Source of the DNA: JASDSY01 sp041441465
GTDB taxonomy: Bacteria > Muiribacteriota > UBA9980
NCBI GenBank assembly: GCA_041441465.1
Contig: JASDSY010000024.1
Location: 62,001 to 126,000, forward strand
Length of the DNA: 64,000 nucleotides
Reading direction: 5' to 3'
Shown: positions 1 to 7,961 of the stretch, in pieces
Layout of the letters: every line of letters starts with the position of its first letter
How positions within the stretch are numbered: the first letter of the stretch is position 1
Position numbers and translations under genes: made by a program
Notes under the pieces: model-generated
What the model saw: only the letters and a program-made list of their open reading frames with translations
What the model was told of the DNA's origin: nothing
Database searches by the model: none

Positions 1-36
1 AAATGATAGCAAATTTATAGGTATAGTCAACTAACT

Positions 37-1389
37 TTATTGCTGTTTATTTTCTGGAAAAACTATTTTAAATGCATCGATAAGGCTTGAATTATTAACC
101 GGTTTGGAAATATAATGCGACGCTCCGAAATTCGAGGCTTTATTGCGGCATTTGATTTTTGATAACGCTATGACCGGCATTAAATACGTTTCGGAATCGG
201 TCCTTATTTTTTCGATTATCGCGAATCCGTCGCTAGTTTTTAACATAGGTTCCACAAAAACTGCGGCCGGTTTGTATTTTTGTATTTCCTCTATAATATT
301 TGTATTTTCCTGTATATTAACCGTTATTATGTTGAAAACCATTCCTAAAATCTGGCCGGCTGATTCGCAGTGGGTTTTAAATAAATTAACGGCGGCATCA
401 TCGTCATCTATTAAAATTATATTTTCCGCGCTTCCTTTTAAAAATACTTTTGTTTCCGGGCCTGGCGCTGATACTGCTGCTGCGTTTAAGGTATTCATGA
501 TCGCGCTGCCGCCAGATGAAATGAACGCTGAAGTCAGCATTCTTTTTTCGAGCATTTGCTCGAATGAAATAAAATCTGTCGGTTCGAACATAATCTCCGA
601 TGCGTTAAAATTATCGGAGCATTTCATGCATAATGAAAACGCCGACCCTTCATTTTCACTTGTGCTTAATTCAAGATAGCCTTTAACATCTTGAAGGAAT
701 TTATAAACAATCAATAACCCGGTTTGAAAGTTATTGTCATCGAGACTTACCTCTAATTTTCCGTTCGGGAAAAGCTTTTTCATTTTTTCAATGTCGAAGC
801 CGGTGCCGTGATCTAAAAATTCGATTCTGACGAAATTTTCTTCGTTCAATGAAACTGAAATCAAAAATTCGGCGTTTTCCGCGCTGAATTTTACGCCGTT
901 ATCCAGAAGATTTAAAATTATGCAGTAAAGTCGATATTTATCAGTTGAAACAATTATAGGCTTTTGATAGAAGCGCGTTAAGATCTTAATGTTTTTCCTT
1001 GAAAATTTTTTATAGACCGAGCAGACGGCGGTGAATATAAGTTCATTTATATCGAACTCGGTTTCCACTATAAAGTCAGGGTCGAATTCCGGGTGCATAA
1101 AAGACTGGATATACGATATTAATTCCATATTGAAATTTATTGCCGATGCCGAGTCGGCCGGTGTTAAAAGCGGTTTGTCGTCGGCGTTAACAGGCGATAT
1201 GGCGACGATGTTGCCCACCGCTTCTATCGGTATCCTGGTTTCATGGAACACAATAGACTCTATTATGCCGCGGCGCGCGGATTCTTTTTGCAAAGCTGCG
1301 AGCTCGTTTTCCGCGCACGTTTTTATTTCTTTCAATCGGCTTATTTTCAGTTGTATTTTTTCGAAAATATTTGCGCTACTGTTTCTCAT
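37..1389 (-). CDS. Cytosolic hybrid sensor histidine kinase with degenerate receiver domain
   Basis: 450 aa with no signal peptide or membrane segment. An N-terminal coiled region leads into an H-box-like motif (FHETRIP, His49). A GHKL ATPase domain follows, with N-box LLDNGVKFS (Asn164), G1 box DHGTG (Asp193) and a weak G2 region around residue 224. A receiver domain spans about 323-445. The receiver keeps its acidic cluster (IDDDD), the switch Ser (IALSK) and the conserved Lys (ISKPV). The phosphoacceptor position is Glu380 (FVEPML) instead of Asp, which would prevent normal phosphorylation or mimic it. The gene starts 14 bp inside the upstream Wzz/BY-kinase-like gene, so the two are translationally coupled and probably act together in exopolysaccharide control (inference). 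The family call is firm; the signal and output are unknown. Confidence 0.8.
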   Translation of the reverse strand: MRNSSANIFEKIQLKISRLKEIKTCAENELAALQKESARRGIIESIVFHETRIPIEAVGNIVAISPVNADDKPLLTPADSASAINFNMELISYIQSFMHPEFDPDFIVETEFDINELIFTAVCSVYKKFSRKNIKILTRFYQKPIIVSTDKYRLYCIILNLLDNGVKFSAENAEFLISVSLNEENFVRIEFLDHGTGFDIEKMKKLFPNGKLEVSLDDNNFQTGLLIVYKFLQDVKGYLELSTSENEGSAFSLCMKCSDNFNASEIMFEPTDFISFEQMLEKRMLTSAFISSGGSAIMNTLNAAAVSAPGPETKVFLKGSAENIILIDDDDAAVNLFKTHCESAGQILGMVFNIITVNIQENTNIIEEIQKYKPAAVFVEPMLKTSDGFAIIEKIRTDSETYLMPVIALSKIKCRNKASNFGASHYISKPVNNSSLIDAFKIVFPENKQQ

Positions 1390-3505
1390 TTATTACCACA
1401 CCTAATAATTTGAAATCGTTATTTTTTATAAATTCGCTGAATGCGTTCATTTCTTCGCGGAAATCCTCGAGATCATGGTTGCGGTCGGTATCTACTATCA
1501 ATACTATGTTTTTAACCAATTTCGAAATCGCGTGGAAATCGCTTGAAATATTAAATGCGGGGCAGTCTATAACGGTAAATTCGAATCTTTGTGCGGCCTG
1601 TTCTATAAAACGTTCGCATATTTGCGATTCGATTACTTTCAGGACAGACGGAGGCATTGCGCCGGTCGAAATTACGCTGAGATTATCGATTGCGGTCTTT
1701 GAATTGACCTCGTCGAGTTCCGCTTCGCCTATTACTATATCGGTAAGGCCGAATGATTTATCTGTTTTGCAAAGATCCGCCGCGCTGCAATTGGCGCCGG
1801 ACGTTTTGTAATTCATATCGGAAATCAGCGTATTGGAGCCTGAAATGGCGAATGAAACTGCCAGATTGACTGCCAGTGTGGTTTTGCCTTCGCCCGAATT
1901 AAGGCTTGTCACAGCCGCGATATTGCTCGCGCTTTTTTCGAGCTGGTTTATGATGCCGTTTCTAATTATATTGACCGCGCGTGAATTTTTTGAATCGCGC
2001 TGGTGGTATGAAAAGCACTTATCCGAAAAAGCCGGATCGTTAAATTTCGCCGATTCCGCTTTCAGCAGGTGGCCGAGTATTTTTAAGTTCAATTCTTCGG
2101 TTAATACGGTTTTTATGTCGGCGATTTTTTTCTTTTCCTCGATTATTTTCACCCGGCCAGCCATTGTATATGAGAGTATGAATATTAAAATGGATAAACC
2201 GCAGGCGGCCAGCGCATAGCCCGGAATATAAAAAGGCGCCTGTTTGCTATATTCTATTACTGTCGGAGCATTTTCGACAGCTTTATTCTGGTATAATTTA
2301 GTTTCTTCTATTTGCCGGGTTATTTTTGAAATCAGGTTTTCAAAATTTTCGATTTCGACTTCATAGGAACGTACCATTGATTTTTTACGAGGGTACTGTT
2401 TTATCGCTTCTTCGCATTTTTGAACAAGCTGTGCATAGGTGTCTTTCTTTATTTTTAAAACTTCGAGGTTATAATTAGTCAATACCGACGGCTTTTTGAC
2501 TGCCGGCTTCAAATTTTTAACGGCTGATTGAACCGGCGCGGTTTTTGTTTTGGCAGTGTCAGGTTCCGCCGCTGCCGGTAACGGGGTCGAATTAAGCTGC
2601 TGTAATTTTGTTTTAAATATGTCGAGATTTGCCAGTTCGTTTTTCACAAGCGGATGCGCCTCGGTATATTTCTTTTTAAGCATAGCAAGGCGCATTTCAG
2701 AGTCGCGTATTTTTTTCTTCAATTCTTTGCCGAAATCATCGGTATCGAAAGATACCGGTATGTCTTCGTTTTTTTCGGGTTTCGGAGGTTCCGGCGGCCT
2801 GAAATCGGTTTTAGATGTCATATTCTCGGAAATAAGTTTTTCCAGAAGATTTATTTCGGCCTGTATTTTGCTCAATTCATTGTTGTATTGAGAAAATTGT
2901 GAAGAAAGTACCGCCAGTTCGTTATCTATGTTGACAATTTTTTCGCTGGCGCAGAATTTTTCGTAACGCGCGTTTAAATCAGCGAGCTCTTTTCCATATG
3001 TGCGCTGCAGTTGGTATAAATTTTGAAGCGTATTTCCGGAATAGCTGTGGATATTCGAGATATAATTTTCGGCATAAGCTTCCGAAACGGCATTCAATAT
3101 TTTCATCGAATACTCTTTTGAGCGGTCTTTATAGTATAATTCGAAAATTCTCGTTTCCGCGTCAAATTTATAGTCAAGGCCGTTTTTTATCTTTTCGACG
3201 ACTTCATTGCTCTGGATTTTTATTTCTTTGGTCGATTTTACATTGAAAATTTTATGAAGCGCCCGGTCTATGGTCTGGTTGCTTTTTATTATTTTAAATT
3301 CGGTAGCCGGTTGTATTTTTCTTACAGGGCCGCCTGAAATATTCTCTGATTCCGGCATCAAGATCGATACGGCGGGATTGAATCCGGAACCGGAATATAT
3401 TAAGACTGTTGAAACCAGGAAACATATAAAGCATGCTATTCTAATAAAAAATGCCTTTCCCGATATGCCTTTCAGGTCATTTAAATTGTAATGTGGCAGA
3501 TTCAT
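1376..3505 (-). CDS. Wzz/BY-kinase-like polysaccharide chain-length and export protein
   Basis: 709 aa. Transmembrane segments lie at about 19-41 and 425-448, flanking a long periplasmic coiled-coil region of the PCP/Wzz type with GNVR-like sequence before TM2. The cytoplasmic C-terminus is a P-loop ATPase of the BY-kinase/MinD class: Walker A is SLNSGEGKTT (ending at residue 543), the Walker A' strand is LISDMNYK and Walker B is VIDCPAF. Family members control chain length and export of exopolysaccharide or capsule. Two features are unusual: the second Asp of the Walker A' DxD is Asn, and the C-terminus (ending VINEKQ) lacks the tyrosine cluster that is autophosphorylated in true BY-kinases. 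It may therefore be an ATPase regulator rather than an autokinase. The 3' end overlaps the start of the hybrid kinase. Confidence 0.82.
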   Translation of the reverse strand: MNLPHYNLNDLKGISGKAFFIRIACFICFLVSTVLIYSGSGFNPAVSILMPESENISGGPVRKIQPATEFKIIKSNQTIDRALHKIFNVKSTKEIKIQSNEVVEKIKNGLDYKFDAETRIFELYYKDRSKEYSMKILNAVSEAYAENYISNIHSYSGNTLQNLYQLQRTYGKELADLNARYEKFCASEKIVNIDNELAVLSSQFSQYNNELSKIQAEINLLEKLISENMTSKTDFRPPEPPKPEKNEDIPVSFDTDDFGKELKKKIRDSEMRLAMLKKKYTEAHPLVKNELANLDIFKTKLQQLNSTPLPAAAEPDTAKTKTAPVQSAVKNLKPAVKKPSVLTNYNLEVLKIKKDTYAQLVQKCEEAIKQYPRKKSMVRSYEVEIENFENLISKITRQIEETKLYQNKAVENAPTVIEYSKQAPFYIPGYALAACGLSILIFILSYTMAGRVKIIEEKKKIADIKTVLTEELNLKILGHLLKAESAKFNDPAFSDKCFSYHQRDSKNSRAVNIIRNGIINQLEKSASNIAAVTSLNSGEGKTTLAVNLAVSFAISGSNTLISDMNYKTSGANCSAADLCKTDKSFGLTDIVIGEAELDEVNSKTAIDNLSVISTGAMPPSVLKVIESQICERFIEQAAQRFEFTVIDCPAFNISSDFHAISKLVKNIVLIVDTDRNHDLEDFREEMNAFSEFIKNNDFKLLGVVINEKQ

Positions 3506-3732
3506 TATAATTCCTTTATTTTTTTCTTAATTTTTTGATATTTTTTTACGTCTGATTGAAAAAATTATGGATTACTAACCTTATCGGAATTAGAAATAGA
3601 AAACTTACTTTTTATTTTGGATTAATGATATGATCTAAAAATTATAAATAAAAAATTACTTGATTTTAATTATATGTTATGATAAAATCCATAATCGATA
3701 TTTTTCTATTTGAGGGTCGGGGAGTGAAACTG

Positions 3733-5334
3733 ATGACGGATCCTGAAAATACAAACTTAAAAAGCTCCGGTATGGACGCTAATGTCGCTGAGCAGCTTAA
3801 GCGCGCGCAGCAGCAGATTATTCAAAAAGATAATTTAATCAGGCTTCTTAACGCTAAAATTAAAAAGCAAAAAGAAACGCCGGATGACGGTTCGGGTTCA
3901 GAGCAATCAGCTATTCTTGCTAATCTTGAAAACGAGATGCGCAAGTTAAATGAAGAATTGAAGGAAAAAGAAGCCAGCCTGGAAGCGCTCAAACAGGAAA
4001 ATAGTCAGTTATCCGGTTCTAAAGATGAACTTCAAAACGAGTTTAACGCTTTAAAAAAACAATATGAAATTCTTTCAGAGAGCAAGTCTTCGGCCGGCGC
4101 CGAGGATAATGGTGAAAATGCCCTGCTGAAGCAGCAGATCGAGGATTTGAAAGACCGCGTAGCTTCTTTGAACGATGAAGTGGGAACGAAAAATAAGGAA
4201 ATACAGTCCCTTAAATTTCAGGCTGAAAAGGAAGCTGCAGAGGCAGTAAAAGCGACTTCGGCTCTTAAAGAACGCGAAATAGAAATTAAAAAATTGCAAA
4301 GCGGAGTTTCGGCGTCCGAACATTTAAGCGGCGGCGCCGCTGCGGCAATGATCGAAAAGCATATCAAGGGCGGTAAATTTCTGCCTGAAGAAAGCAGTAA
4401 GATGCTCGAGATCTTGACCGGAATTCGCTCTGAAATGGCCAAGGTTATCGAAGACAAGGCAAAAGAAAATGAAAAATTAATCGAAAAATTGAAAAAAACG
4501 GAAGATGCCGAAGCTCAGAATAAATTATTAGCCGAAAGGTCATTACAGCTCGAGGAAAAGGTAAAATATTTAAAAACCGTTTCTGAAAGTCAGGTTAATG
4601 ACAATTACAGCGATTTCAAAATATTAGTAAGCCATATTATTCTCGCTCTTGACGAGTTCTATGAAGCTTATGTTTATCTTGATTCGAATGATATTCAGAA
4701 TTTCAAAATTAAGGTAAGTTCAGTTTTTGAAATGATAAAAGGCGCTTTGAAAACGGTAAAAGTTCATCCAATCGCGACGATTGGTGAAAAATACAATCCG
4801 CAGCTGCACGAAGTCGTAGAGTTTGTAAGATCAAAAGAACACGATGACGACACGATCGTCGATGAAGTGTTAAAAGGCTATACCCTTAACGATGAAATAT
4901 TAAGGCAGTCGAAGATAAAGGTCATTAAAAACCGCTTTAAATGCAGCGCCTGCGGAAATATTTCGAGGGTCGGCTCACAGTTTTGCGATTCGTGCGGTAA
5001 TAAACTCGAAACATTGACCGTGCCTTATAAGGATATAAAAAATACCGGTTCTCTTTATTTCCAGACCGGCAAAATATTCGAAGAAAAGAATATGTACGAT
5101 AAATCCCGTGAATACTATCAACAGGCTGTAGCGCTCGAACCTTTGAATATTACTTATATATATAACCTTGCTCGCATACTGGAATATATCGGCGAATACG
5201 AAAATGCCATGACCACATTCAAGAGGATCCCTGAGACTGATCAGCGCTTCGAAGACGCCGCGCATCACATTAAAAACATCGAAATAAAAATGACGATCAT
5301 CGAAGGAATAAAAAATATAAACACTTATAAATAA
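3733..5334 (+). CDS. Coiled-coil/GrpE-like/zinc-ribbon/TPR fusion protein
   Basis: About 533 aa. I chose the ATG at 3733 because a GGGGAG ribosome site lies about 9 bases upstream; an in-frame ATG at 3679 would add 18 residues without a good site. Roughly the first 290 residues are charged coiled coil rich in E, K, Q and A. Next comes a region that reads like the dimer helices and beta-wing of the DnaK nucleotide-exchange factor GrpE, including NPQLHEVVEF and KGYTLND followed by an ILRQSKIKV strand. A four-Cys zinc ribbon (CSAC...CDSC) follows, and then TPR-like helices (YFQTGKIFEEKN, YNLARILEYIGEYENAM). This domain order is not one I know. A DnaK co-factor or scaffold is a reasonable inference. 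It has its own ribosome site and precedes the tRNA gene. Confidence 0.72.
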   Translation: MTDPENTNLKSSGMDANVAEQLKRAQQQIIQKDNLIRLLNAKIKKQKETPDDGSGSEQSAILANLENEMRKLNEELKEKEASLEALKQENSQLSGSKDELQNEFNALKKQYEILSESKSSAGAEDNGENALLKQQIEDLKDRVASLNDEVGTKNKEIQSLKFQAEKEAAEAVKATSALKEREIEIKKLQSGVSASEHLSGGAAAAMIEKHIKGGKFLPEESSKMLEILTGIRSEMAKVIEDKAKENEKLIEKLKKTEDAEAQNKLLAERSLQLEEKVKYLKTVSESQVNDNYSDFKILVSHIILALDEFYEAYVYLDSNDIQNFKIKVSSVFEMIKGALKTVKVHPIATIGEKYNPQLHEVVEFVRSKEHDDDTIVDEVLKGYTLNDEILRQSKIKVIKNRFKCSACGNISRVGSQFCDSCGNKLETLTVPYKDIKNTGSLYFQTGKIFEEKNMYDKSREYYQQAVALEPLNITYIYNLARILEYIGEYENAMTTFKRIPETDQRFEDAAHHIKNIEIKMTIIEGIKNINTYK

Positions 5335-5366
5335 AAAAACAGAATATTGAAAAAAATAAAATTATT

Positions 5367-5438
5367 GCGGAAGTAGCTCAGTGGTAGAGTAGCGGCTTCC
5401 CAAGCCGCCTGTCGCGGGTTCAAATCCCGTCTTCCGCT
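5367..5438 (+). tRNA. tRNA-Gly (anticodon CCC)
   Basis: A complete cloverleaf can be folded. The acceptor stem pairs GCGGAAG (5367-5373) with CTTCCGC (5431-5437). The D arm contains GCTCAGTGGTAGAGT. The anticodon stem GCGGC/GCCGC encloses loop TTCCCAA, with anticodon CCC at 5399-5401. The T arm is GCGGGTTCAAATCCCGT. CCA is not encoded. The gene begins 32 bp after the GrpE-like gene and is followed at once by an intrinsic terminator. Confidence 0.96.
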
Positions 5439-5440
5439 TA

Positions 5441-5480
5441 AAAGCCCCCTTTGCCGACGTGCGAAAGGGGCTTTATTTTT
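5441..5480 (+). terminator. Intrinsic terminator after tRNA-Gly
   Basis: AAAGCCCC(C)TTTGC pairs with GCGAAAGGGGCTTT and is followed by a T-rich tract. It separates the tRNA unit from atpD. Confidence 0.88.
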
Positions 5481-5617
5481 TCAGGCGCCGGAAAGTTTTT
5501 TTATTTGCATAAATGACATGTTATATGTTATAATAGAAAAAATAAAATCATAATAATGAATCATAATTCATCAGAAACTTTCACATTAATAATAAATCAA
5601 ACAGAGGGAGAACAACT

Positions 5618-7027
5618 ATGAAAGAAGGCAAATTGGTCCAGGTAATAGGGCCGACCGTAGATATTGAGTTTCAAGCGGAAGAGCTTCCTGAAATTTATAA
5701 CGCGATTCAGATAGAAAACAAGGAAGTCGGTACGGTAGTTACCGCGGAAGTGGCCGGACATCTTGGAAATAACCAGGTACGCTGCATTTCGATGACATCG
5801 ACCGACGGGTTGCGCCGCGGCATGAAAGCTGTCGATACCGGCGCTCCTATAAGCGTTCCGGTAGGCGAAAAAACGCTTGGCCGAGTGTTTAATCTGCTCG
5901 GCGATCCGATCGACGAAGCCGGTCCCGCTCCGGTTGCAGAAAGAATGCCTATTCATAGGGCCGCTCCTGAACTTAAAGACCAGGGAACGACAATTCAGAT
6001 TTTTGAAACCGGTCTGAAAGTAATCGACCTTCTCGCGCCTTACATGAAGGGCGGTAAAGTCGGACTTTTCGGAGGCGCCGGTGTCGGTAAGACAGTTTTG
6101 ATACAGGAATTGATACATAACGTCGCTCAGGAACATGGCGGCGTTTCGGTATTTTGCGGTGTAGGTGAAAGAACCCGCGAAGGAAACGATCTTTTGCTTG
6201 AAATGAGAGAATCCGGCGTTATTAACAAGACATGCATGGTTTTCGGACAGATGAATGAACCGCCGGGCGCCCGTTTACGTGTTGCGCTTTCAGGCCTTAC
6301 TATGGCTGAATACTTCCGTGACCAGAAAAATCAGGACGTGCTTTTGTTCATAGATAACATATTCAGGTTTACCCAGGCTGGATCCGAAGTTTCGGCGCTC
6401 CTTGGCCGTATGCCTTCGGCCGTCGGTTATCAGCCGACTCTAGGAACTGAAATGGGCGCGCTTCAGGAACGCATTACCTCCACTAAACAGGGTTCGATTA
6501 CATCGGTTCAGGCAATTTACGTCCCGGCCGATGACCTTACCGATCCTGCTCCGGCTACGGCTTTCTCGCACCTTGACGCGACAACGGTTCTTTCGAGGCA
6601 AATTGTCGAGCTCGGTATTTATCCTGCGGTTGATCCGCTCGCTTCGACGTCGAAACTTCTCGACCCTAACATCATAGGCGAAGAACACTACCGCATCGCG
6701 CGTAACGTTCAGTCGATACTCCAGAAATATAAAGACCTTCGCGATATTATAGCGATCCTCGGCATCGACGAATTATCGGACGAAGATAAGCAGGTAGTCG
6801 CCAGAGCTCGCAGAATTCAGAAATTCCTGTCGCAGCCGAACTTCGTCGCCGAACAGTTTACCGGTATCAAGGGCCGTTATGTAACCGTTAAGGACACAAT
6901 TCGTTCGTTCAGGGAAATCATAGAAGGTAAGCATGATAATATACCTGAGCAGTGCTTCCTGATGTGCGGCGCTATCGAGGATGTTCTGGAAAACTATGAA
7001 AAATATAAAGCTTCGAGCAATAAATAA
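5618..7027 (+). CDS. atpD: F1 ATP synthase subunit beta
   Basis: 469 aa, the usual length. This is the catalytic subunit of F-type ATP synthase, on the cytoplasmic side of the membrane. The P-loop is GGAGVGKT and the catalytic region reads GVGERTREGNDL. Walker B is VLLFIDNIFRF and the DELSDED segment typical of bacterial beta subunits is present. The ribosome site is GAGGGAG, 8 bases before ATG. Only atpC follows; the other F1 and Fo genes are not in this window. Such a detached atpD-atpC pair is known from cyanobacteria, plastids and some other phyla. A possible -10 (TATAAT, 5529-5534) lies about 85 bases upstream, with a poor -35. Confidence 0.98.
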   Translation: MKEGKLVQVIGPTVDIEFQAEELPEIYNAIQIENKEVGTVVTAEVAGHLGNNQVRCISMTSTDGLRRGMKAVDTGAPISVPVGEKTLGRVFNLLGDPIDEAGPAPVAERMPIHRAAPELKDQGTTIQIFETGLKVIDLLAPYMKGGKVGLFGGAGVGKTVLIQELIHNVAQEHGGVSVFCGVGERTREGNDLLLEMRESGVINKTCMVFGQMNEPPGARLRVALSGLTMAEYFRDQKNQDVLLFIDNIFRFTQAGSEVSALLGRMPSAVGYQPTLGTEMGALQERITSTKQGSITSVQAIYVPADDLTDPAPATAFSHLDATTVLSRQIVELGIYPAVDPLASTSKLLDPNIIGEEHYRIARNVQSILQKYKDLRDIIAILGIDELSDEDKQVVARARRIQKFLSQPNFVAEQFTGIKGRYVTVKDTIRSFREIIEGKHDNIPEQCFLMCGAIEDVLENYEKYKASSNK

Positions 7028-7082
7028 TAGAATTTTCCGATAAACTTATAATGCTTATATCCGTTATGAAAGGAAATGTTTT

Positions 7083-7367
7083 ATGTCCGCTAAGTTTAAA
7101 TTTGAAATAGTTACCATGGACGCTTTAATATATTCGCAGGACGATATTGAGTCTGTAGTGATACCTGGCGTGGAAGGGTATCTCGGCGTACTGGCCGATC
7201 ATATGCCTTATATAACGCAGGTTTCAACCGGAACGGTATCTGTAAAAAAAAGCGCGGCCGCTGAAAAAAATGACGCGGAATGGCATATTACAAGCGGATT
7301 CGCCAAGATAATCGATAACACCGTTACGCTGTTCGCGGATAAGATAGAGCAAATACAGGCTGAATAA
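7083..7367 (+). CDS. atpC: F1 ATP synthase subunit epsilon, short form lacking the C-terminal domain
   Basis: 94 aa against the usual 130-140. The N-terminal beta-sandwich is intact (IPGVEGYLGVLADHMPYIT, then a strand ending ADKIEQI). The protein stops where the C-terminal two-helix hairpin should begin. In known enzymes the beta-sandwich couples F1 to the c-ring, and the missing helices act as an ATP-hydrolysis brake. The gene follows atpD by 55 bp, has ribosome site AAAGGAA and is followed by a terminator, so the short form looks genuine rather than truncated by a broken gene. Confidence 0.93.
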   Translation: MSAKFKFEIVTMDALIYSQDDIESVVIPGVEGYLGVLADHMPYITQVSTGTVSVKKSAAAEKNDAEWHITSGFAKIIDNTVTLFADKIEQIQAE

Positions 7368-7400
7368 AATACTTAATTAAAAAAATATATGGCATAAATA

Positions 7401-7437
7401 AAAAAACGCTTTGATTCATTTATCAGAGCGTTTTTTT
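7401..7437. terminator. Bidirectional terminator between atpC and the M30-like gene
   Basis: AAAAAACGCTTTGAT pairs with ATCAGAGCGTTTTTT. A and T runs flank the stem on both sides, so it can end both convergent transcripts. Confidence 0.88.
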
Positions 7438-7469
7438 GCCGTTTGAACAGGTCTTGAGCTATAAAGTTT

Positions 7470-7961
7470 TTATTTTCTTATTCTTAATATAATAACGCCT
7501 ATGCCGCTATTTTTAGGGACTTCAAATTTAATTTCGGGAGCGTATTGCAAAGCGGTTTCGCATTTTAAAACATTAAAACCGTATTCTCTGAGTTTATTTT
7601 CGGCGTATGAAAAGGGTATTGACGCAAATTCGCAGGTTGGCGTAATGCCTTTTAAAACTGTTCCGTCTGGCTGTTTTGCCTCTATATTAATGCTTTTAAA
7701 ATTATATGGGTCGGAGTTTTTTAAATTTTTGTTTGAAATGCCCAGTGTGGTTAAGAATTCAACATAAAACGAATCGAAATCATCGGCTATTTTTTTTGAT
7801 TTAAGTTCGCAGGCCACATTTTCACGGCCAAGTTTATCCGTAATGACAAGGTTTTTAGGAACGGCACCGCGGTCGATCAAATATCTTGCGAAAAGATAAT
7901 CATAACCGTAACTTTCTGAAGATGAGTCGTGATCTAATAAAGAATATGGACCGAACTTCTT
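7470..7961 (-). CDS. Downstream part of split M30-like metallopeptidase (-1 frame)
   Basis: About 163 codons in the -1 frame relative to the upstream part (7934-9100). The reading continues the upstream protein naturally (KKFGPYSLLDHDSSSESYGYD, LFARYLIDRGAVPKN), so both parts encode one polypeptide of about 543 aa. A TTG at 7880 could in principle begin a 136-aa fragment, but coding-like sequence continues upstream of it to the overlap and there is no convincing start. The C-terminal region ends IGVIILRIRK. It is either made by frameshifting, or the gene is broken, or the base count in the A6 run at 7962-7967 is wrong. Confidence 0.7.
   Translation of the reverse strand, partial: KKFGPYSLLDHDSSSESYGYDYLFARYLIDRGAVPKNLVITDKLGRENVACELKSKKIADDFDSFYVEFLTTLGISNKNLKNSDPYNFKSINIEAKQPDGTVLKGITPTCEFASIPFSYAENKLREYGFNVLKCETALQYAPEIKFEVPKNSGIGVIILRIRK

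Noticed and set aside
143..2219. Several plus-strand frames of 120-180 codons over the kinase genes
   Set aside because: Shadows of the two minus-strand genes; composition is low complexity (Ser/Ala/Ile rich) without domains.
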